From Notoacmeibacter marinus (lineage in GTDB: Bacteria; Pseudomonadota; Alphaproteobacteria; Rhizobiales; Rhizobiaceae): DNA of 64,000 nucleotides. Below, in pieces: positions 58,536 through 64,000 of the stretch (position 1 is its first letter; each line of letters starts with the position of its first letter). The translations under genes were made by a program, and so were the position numbers. The notes under the pieces were generated by a model that was not told the DNA's origin, made no database searches, and saw only the letters and a list, made by a program, of their open reading frames with translations. The stretch covers positions 496,001 through 560,000 of the forward strand of contig NZ_NBYO01000001.1 of NCBI RefSeq assembly GCF_002238045.1, read 5' to 3'.

Positions 58536-59783
58536 TCAATCGCCGGCGGCGATGGCCGTGCCGGCGGCATGGGCCGACGCCCAGGCCCACTGGAAATTGT
58601 AGCCGCCGAGCCAGCCCGTCACATCGACCACCTCGCCGACGAAATAAAGACCCGGCACCGCCTTCGCTTCCATCGTGCGCGAGGAGAGCGCGTCGGTATC
58701 GACACCGCCCAGCGTCACCTCGGCCGTCCGCCAGCCTTCCGTGCCGGCGGGCACGATGTCCCATTCATTGGCGGCGGCGTCGAGCCGGTCGAGACTTTTC
58801 CTGCCCTGTTCCGCCAGACGCCCGGCCACACCGGCGCGGGCGCAGACGGCGCCGGCCAGCCGCTCCGGCAGCAGCGTCGCCAGGGCGGTCTCCACCGTCT
58901 TTCTGCCATCGCCGGCTCTGGCCTTGTCCTTCAGCGCCCCGGCCAGCGACACGCCCGGCGCCAGCGACAGGCGCACCGTCTCGCCCTCGCGCCAATAGGA
59001 CGAGGCCTGCAGGATGGCGGGGCCGGACAGGCCGCGATGGGTGAAGAGGATCGCTTCGTCGAAGGCGGCTTCGCGTGCGCCCCGGCCCGCAACCACCCGG
59101 CCCGCCACCGAGACGCCGGCCAGCGCCTTCGCCTCTTCATGCAGCGCGCCGGTCAGCGTGAAGGGCACCAGCGCCGGGCGCGGTTCGACGACCGGCAGGC
59201 CGAACTGACGCGCCAGATCGTAGCCGAAGCCGCTGGCGCCCATCTTCGGAATCGATTTGCCGCCCGTCGCGACCACCAGATTGGCGCAGGACAGCGTCTG
59301 CCGCCGCCCGTCGCGCTCGACGGTCACGGCAAAGCCCTGATCGGTCTTCTCGACTTCAATGATCGCGGTGTTCAGCCATAGGTCGGCACCGGCGCGCGCC
59401 ATCTCGTCCAGCAGCATGGCCACAATCTGTTTCGCCGAATCATCGCAGAACAACTGGCCGAGCGTCTTTTCGTGCCAGGCAATGCCGTGCCGTTCGACCA
59501 GCGCGATGAAATCCGCCGGCGTGTAGCGGGCAAGCGCGCTCTTGGCGAAATGCGGATTGGCGGAGAGGAAGTGCTTCGGCGCGGTGCGCGTATTGGTGAA
59601 ATTGCAGCGCCCGCCGCCGGAAATGCGGATCTTCTCGCCCGGCGCCTTCGCATGGTCGATGACCAGCGTGGAACGCCCCTGCCCCGCCACATAGGCCGCG
59701 CAGTGCAGCCCCGCGGCGCCGGCACCGAGGATGATGGTGTGGTGGTGGGTCAGATTGAATTTTCTACGAGCCTTCTCAGACAT
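58536..59783 (-). CDS. HI0933/YhiN family FAD-dependent oxidoreductase
   Basis: A 415-residue flavoprotein of unknown substrate. The dinucleotide-binding motif HTIILGAGAAGLHCAAYVAG lies after a short N-terminal stretch, and the family signature SGGGRCNFTNT follows, with LVVATGGKSIPKMGASGFGY and the terminal YFVGEVVDVTGWLGGYNFQW. The only ATG upstream of the fold (MSEKARRKFN) lies inside the 3' end of the HEPN gene, giving a 34-base overlap. The first ten residues were thus probably contributed by the AT-rich insertion. Confidence 0.88.
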   Translation of the reverse strand: MSEKARRKFNLTHHHTIILGAGAAGLHCAAYVAGQGRSTLVIDHAKAPGEKIRISGGGRCNFTNTRTAPKHFLSANPHFAKSALARYTPADFIALVERHGIAWHEKTLGQLFCDDSAKQIVAMLLDEMARAGADLWLNTAIIEVEKTDQGFAVTVERDGRRQTLSCANLVVATGGKSIPKMGASGFGYDLARQFGLPVVEPRPALVPFTLTGALHEEAKALAGVSVAGRVVAGRGAREAAFDEAILFTHRGLSGPAILQASSYWREGETVRLSLAPGVSLAGALKDKARAGDGRKTVETALATLLPERLAGAVCARAGVAGRLAEQGRKSLDRLDAAANEWDIVPAGTEGWRTAEVTLGGVDTDALSSRTMEAKAVPGLYFVGEVVDVTGWLGGYNFQWAWASAHAAGTAIAAGD

Positions 59784-60361
59784 AATCCCAATTCGGACAC
59801 GTTATGATCAAAGTAGGACACATTATTTTGAAACGAGCTTCGAAGGTAGAACCCAGGAACGGAGCTTTGCTTAGGAAGCTGAACTTGACTAAGCACTTTT
59901 CTTTGAAATTGAGCCTTAGTTTCGCTGCTTCTATGCGCTATGTGATTACGTATTGCGGCAGAGCGGGCTAAGGCATTTTTGTGCTGCTGTGCAATTGTCG
60001 AAAATGGCCCGCCGTCTTTTAGAAAAATGCGAGCGGTATTTTCTAAATTCTCGACAGGTAGCAGCTGAATATAGCCATTACGGCCTCTTAGAATTTTAAG
60101 GGCATCGGCGCGATTTCGACACTGTACTAGACTACGTCGACGTCCAGCAGCACACGACGGCATCATCATGTTTGTGACGAACAAGCCAAGGAGATCGGTC
60201 TCAAACTCAGCAAATATCCTTAAAAAGGATAGCTCATATATCGCCTCAAGCTCCGTGATAGGTACGCTGTTTCGATTAAATAAACCTATCTGACGATTGA
60301 GCAACTTTCTGGTTGAAGCCAATCGACTTTTAAAACTTTGAAAATGACCATCAAGCGACAT
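59750..60361 (-). CDS. HEPN-motif protein, predicted ribonuclease of a two-gene system with DUF262
   Basis: A 203-residue all-helical protein from strongly AT-rich DNA. An N-terminal helical region (FKSRLASTRKLLNRQIGLFN) and the segment EAIYELSFLRIFAEFETDLL lead to ARSAAIRNHIAHRSSETKAQ. This contains RNHIAH, the R-x4-H (RN-x3-H) active-site motif of HEPN ribonucleases, near residues 138-143. No other domain is seen. The ATG at 60361 lies inside the end of the DUF262 gene (11-base overlap, no clear ribosome-binding site), so it is translationally coupled to it. I infer an RNA-cutting effector; its exact HEPN family is not identified. Confidence 0.72.
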   Translation of the reverse strand: MSLDGHFQSFKSRLASTRKLLNRQIGLFNRNSVPITELEAIYELSFLRIFAEFETDLLGLFVTNMMMPSCAAGRRRSLVQCRNRADALKILRGRNGYIQLLPVENLENTARIFLKDGGPFSTIAQQHKNALARSAAIRNHIAHRSSETKAQFQRKVLSQVQLPKQSSVPGFYLRSSFQNNVSYFDHNVSELGLCLRRLVENSI

Positions 60362-61388
60362 TTTCAAACAAAAAATTAGAGACTTCTTGGCGATTGCTTT
60401 TCCGATTGAAACGCGTTTCAGTAGCTATAGCTACTTTCGATGGAAGATCTTCACGTCGATTCAGTCTCTCGAAAAGACGAAAAATCTCCCTCACCCTCGC
60501 AGGAGTAATTTCAATATTGCTTTTAATTAATCTATCTATCAATACAAATAGGTGGAAAAACATGTTTTTATTGGAGATTGAGCTGCTATCGATACTTCGT
60601 CCAAAATTTCGATCAATAATATCCATTATCTCATAGAATAATTCTATGTGATCATCTCCATCTTTGTATTTATCGTCATTCTTTCTATAAAAATCATCTA
60701 TATTTTTTTTGGTCTGCTCAAATATCCCCTGAGAGAGATACATGAGCAATATACTCGTAAATTCAACCTCCAACATTCTTGCTATATCATTCTCACTGAA
60801 AACTCTCCACTCTCTCCATCTTCCTAACTGATCATACGAAATGCCGTAGCTGGCTTCTTTGAAGTCCCCGAAAAACTCCGCGTTTCGGAGCTCCTGATCA
60901 TTGAGCTTCGATCCCGTGGAGTTCATCCTTGCGAAAACGCCCAGTACGTCGGCGTCACTAGTATCCAACGGCAGCACGTGGACACTAAATTTATAGGAAA
61001 GAAGAGATTTTCTTTGGCCCTCTCTGAGGTCGGAAAATTTCCTATTAGCCAGCTCCGTATTGTGCTTTTTTAAAACTGTAAAATAATCGCTTGTTTCTAC
61101 ATCATCTAACAAATCAATATCTACATATGATATAATCGTACGCAGTCTCTGCTGCCCGTCAACAACCTCCCTAATCGTTGCTAACGAGTCGATATCTGTC
61201 TGCTCTCGCAAAAATATTATTGGAACCGGCATTCCACGATAAAGAGTATCGATCAGATACGATTTCTGGACGGGCTTCCAAACCGATCGTCGTTGAAAAC
61301 TCGGGCTCAAAATGAGAGATTTACTTCTTTTCCAGCTTAAGAAATCGCCTATAGTATAGGTAGTTTGTTGAATATCCCACTGTTTCAT
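60351..61388 (-). CDS. Stand-alone DUF262 (ParB/GmrS-like) protein
   Basis: A 345-residue protein with the DUF262 core but no DUF1524 HNH nuclease domain. Seen are YTIGDFLSWKRSKSLILSPS, FQRRSVWKPVQKSYLIDTLY (positions about 31-50), VVDGQQRLRTIISYV (about 75-89) and VFARMNSTGSKLNDQELRNA (about 151-170). DUF262 is the nucleotide-binding, ParB-related half of GmrSD/SspE-type defence enzymes. The start is the ATG giving MKQWDIQQTTYT; a TTG six codons upstream is open. The gene is much more AT-rich than its neighbours and forms an operon with the HEPN gene. Confidence 0.82.
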   Translation of the reverse strand: MKQWDIQQTTYTIGDFLSWKRSKSLILSPSFQRRSVWKPVQKSYLIDTLYRGMPVPIIFLREQTDIDSLATIREVVDGQQRLRTIISYVDIDLLDDVETSDYFTVLKKHNTELANRKFSDLREGQRKSLLSYKFSVHVLPLDTSDADVLGVFARMNSTGSKLNDQELRNAEFFGDFKEASYGISYDQLGRWREWRVFSENDIARMLEVEFTSILLMYLSQGIFEQTKKNIDDFYRKNDDKYKDGDDHIELFYEIMDIIDRNFGRSIDSSSISNKNMFFHLFVLIDRLIKSNIEITPARVREIFRLFERLNRREDLPSKVAIATETRFNRKSNRQEVSNFLFENVA

Positions 61389-61637
61389 CTTTTCTGGAAA
61401 CTCCAAGCATTTATGCCATCATAGGGACTCATGCGGCGAAAATAGTATGGGCCAATACCGCTGTCTTTGCCATTCGCAGAGATCAGACCCTAGCATAGGA
61501 AACGAATAATCTTGGCTATTGCGCTGATGGCTGTCAAATTGGATCTCTCCGAGGCCTGTCTCAGTGGTGACTAGTCCATCCGGTTTGGCAAGAACCGCAC
61601 ATATCGATCACCTTTCGGACAGTAATCGTCCAGCCGA

Positions 61638-63446
<1,809 letters not shown>

Positions 63447-63617
63447 GGGCGCTCATATAGAGGCGTTCGCGCCCGCACGGAAGCGCCAAAAACGCCGACA
63501 GGTCGACCGCCCGTTCGCGGTCCGTGACATGGCGGCGATCGTACCGCTTGATGCTATGGATGCCGCGCCCTACTTACCGCGAATTGTTGCGGGACGCGAC
63601 CGCTACCCGAGGGTGCA

Positions 63618-64000
63618 ATGACACTGACGTTTACGACACAGCGTGACATGCTGGATCGGTCGGCGGACAAGCCAGCCGTCCGGCTTCGCATGGCGCTGCG
63701 CCATGAAACGCGGGAAGCGCACCAGGCGCTCGACGATCTCATGAGCACGTTTGTGTTGGACGATCCGACGGACTACGCGCGGTTTCTGACCGTGCATGAC
63801 ATGGTTTTGCCGGCAGCCGAACGGGCTCTCGAGGAGAGCGGGATCGCGCGGGACTTGCCGGACTGGCCCCGCCGTCGCCGGCGCGCCGCCCTTCATGACG
63901 ATCTGGCTGAACTGTCGGACCGCCCGCAACGCCCGGCCCTTCAACCATCGTTCGATTTTTCTTCGCAGGCCGCACGGCTCGGCGCGGCCTATGTGCTGGA
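63618..64000 (+). CDS. Biliverdin-producing heme oxygenase, 5' part
   Basis: An open frame of 127 codons running off the right edge, starting ATG after GAGGG. It reads LRMALRHETREAHQALDDLM with the proximal heme His at about residue 35, then DPTDYARFLTVHDMVLPAAE, and at the edge AARLGAAYVLE, the beginning of the distal-helix motif (usually YVLEGSxLGG). This matches bacterial BphO/HemO heme oxygenases that open heme to biliverdin, often to supply a bacteriophytochrome encoded next door. That neighbour would lie outside the window. Confidence 0.8.
   Translation, partial: MTLTFTTQRDMLDRSADKPAVRLRMALRHETREAHQALDDLMSTFVLDDPTDYARFLTVHDMVLPAAERALEESGIARDLPDWPRRRRRAALHDDLAELSDRPQRPALQPSFDFSSQAARLGAAYVL

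Larger units (their letters stand above)
59750..61500 (-). other. AT-rich insert between lepA and the HI0933-family gene
   Basis: Base composition changes sharply at about 59760 and back towards the lepA side near 61450. The segment holds exactly two genes (DUF262 and HEPN). No integrase, transposase, tRNA or target duplication was found by eye, so the mode of entry is unknown. The borders are the first codons of the flavoprotein gene on one side and the 230-base spacer after lepA on the other. Confidence 0.65.

Noticed and set aside
56229-59381. Very long open frame (1050 codons) on the plus strand opposite glcB and the flavoprotein gene
   Set aside because: It is the antisense shadow of two clear genes; its translation is rich in His, Arg and Asp with no recognisable motif, as expected in GC-rich DNA.
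60394-60636. Small plus-strand open frame inside the DUF262 gene
   Set aside because: AT-rich antisense frame with no ribosome-binding site; it overlaps well-supported DUF262 sequence.
61561-61637. Additional gene between lepA and the AT-rich cassette
   Set aside because: The only open frames are continuations of lepA shadows; no start, ribosome-binding site or motif is visible.

Overview
The window looks like a chromosomal segment of a GC-rich alphaproteobacterium, most probably of the order Hyphomicrobiales (Rhizobiales). Evidence is the high GC content, the dense packing with ATGA-type overlaps, and gene neighbourhoods typical of that order: rpsT-dnaA-dnaN-recF, fabA-fabB-fabI, and the long run tsaB-rimI-plsC-miaB-phoH-ybeY-corC-lnt-XRE-metK-trmB-rimP-nusA-ylxR-infB-rbfA-truB-rpsO-pnp. 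Most of the window is housekeeping core. No rRNA, tRNA, insertion sequence or CRISPR array was seen.

Layout. At 1-4.4 kb are the end of a YejF-type peptide ABC transporter ATPase, a Nudix hydrolase, an unknown exported protein in a visibly AT-richer patch, an NlpC/P60 cell-wall hydrolase and an M17 aminopeptidase. At 4.5-16.2 kb is a Tad/Cpa (Flp) pilus locus: tadD alone on the plus strand; flp, cpaA, cpaB, cpaC, cpaD, cpaE, cpaF(tadA), tadB and tadC on the minus strand; and an orphan secretin N-domain protein plus two TadE-like pseudopilins on the plus strand. CtrA-like boxes precede tadD, the cpaB operon and the orphan N-domain gene. At 16.2-23.2 kb are mutM, rpsT, an 840-bp partly AT-rich spacer with a DnaA-box-like site, dnaA, dnaN, recF and a ThiF/MoeB-type adenylyltransferase.

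From 23.3 to 31.6 kb come a VOC protein, a D-2-hydroxyacid dehydrogenase lacking the usual catalytic Glu, an SH3 protein, the fabA-fabB-fabI unsaturated fatty acid genes, a degenerate-GGDEF/EAL signalling protein, an RsmC-like methyltransferase and a DUF1127-like small protein. From 31.7 to 55.2 kb everything reads leftward: the translation/RNA-processing cluster listed above. It is interrupted by a nitroreductase, a CorA transporter and a SPOR-like gene broken by an in-frame amber codon. The Fur-family genes that I recall sitting between rimI and plsC (mur) and beside fabA (irr) in related genomes are absent from those places.

From 55.2 to 64 kb there are a nested inverted repeat in a gene-free spacer, an unknown lipoprotein, malate synthase G, an HI0933-family flavoprotein, a strikingly AT-rich insert, lepA, and the start of a heme oxygenase at the right edge. 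The AT-rich insert (about 59.75-61.5 kb) holds two overlapping genes, a stand-alone DUF262 protein and a small protein with a HEPN ribonuclease motif (RNHIAH). It has been placed between lepA and the flavoprotein gene, and it is the best candidate here for a poorly described defence or toxin-type system.
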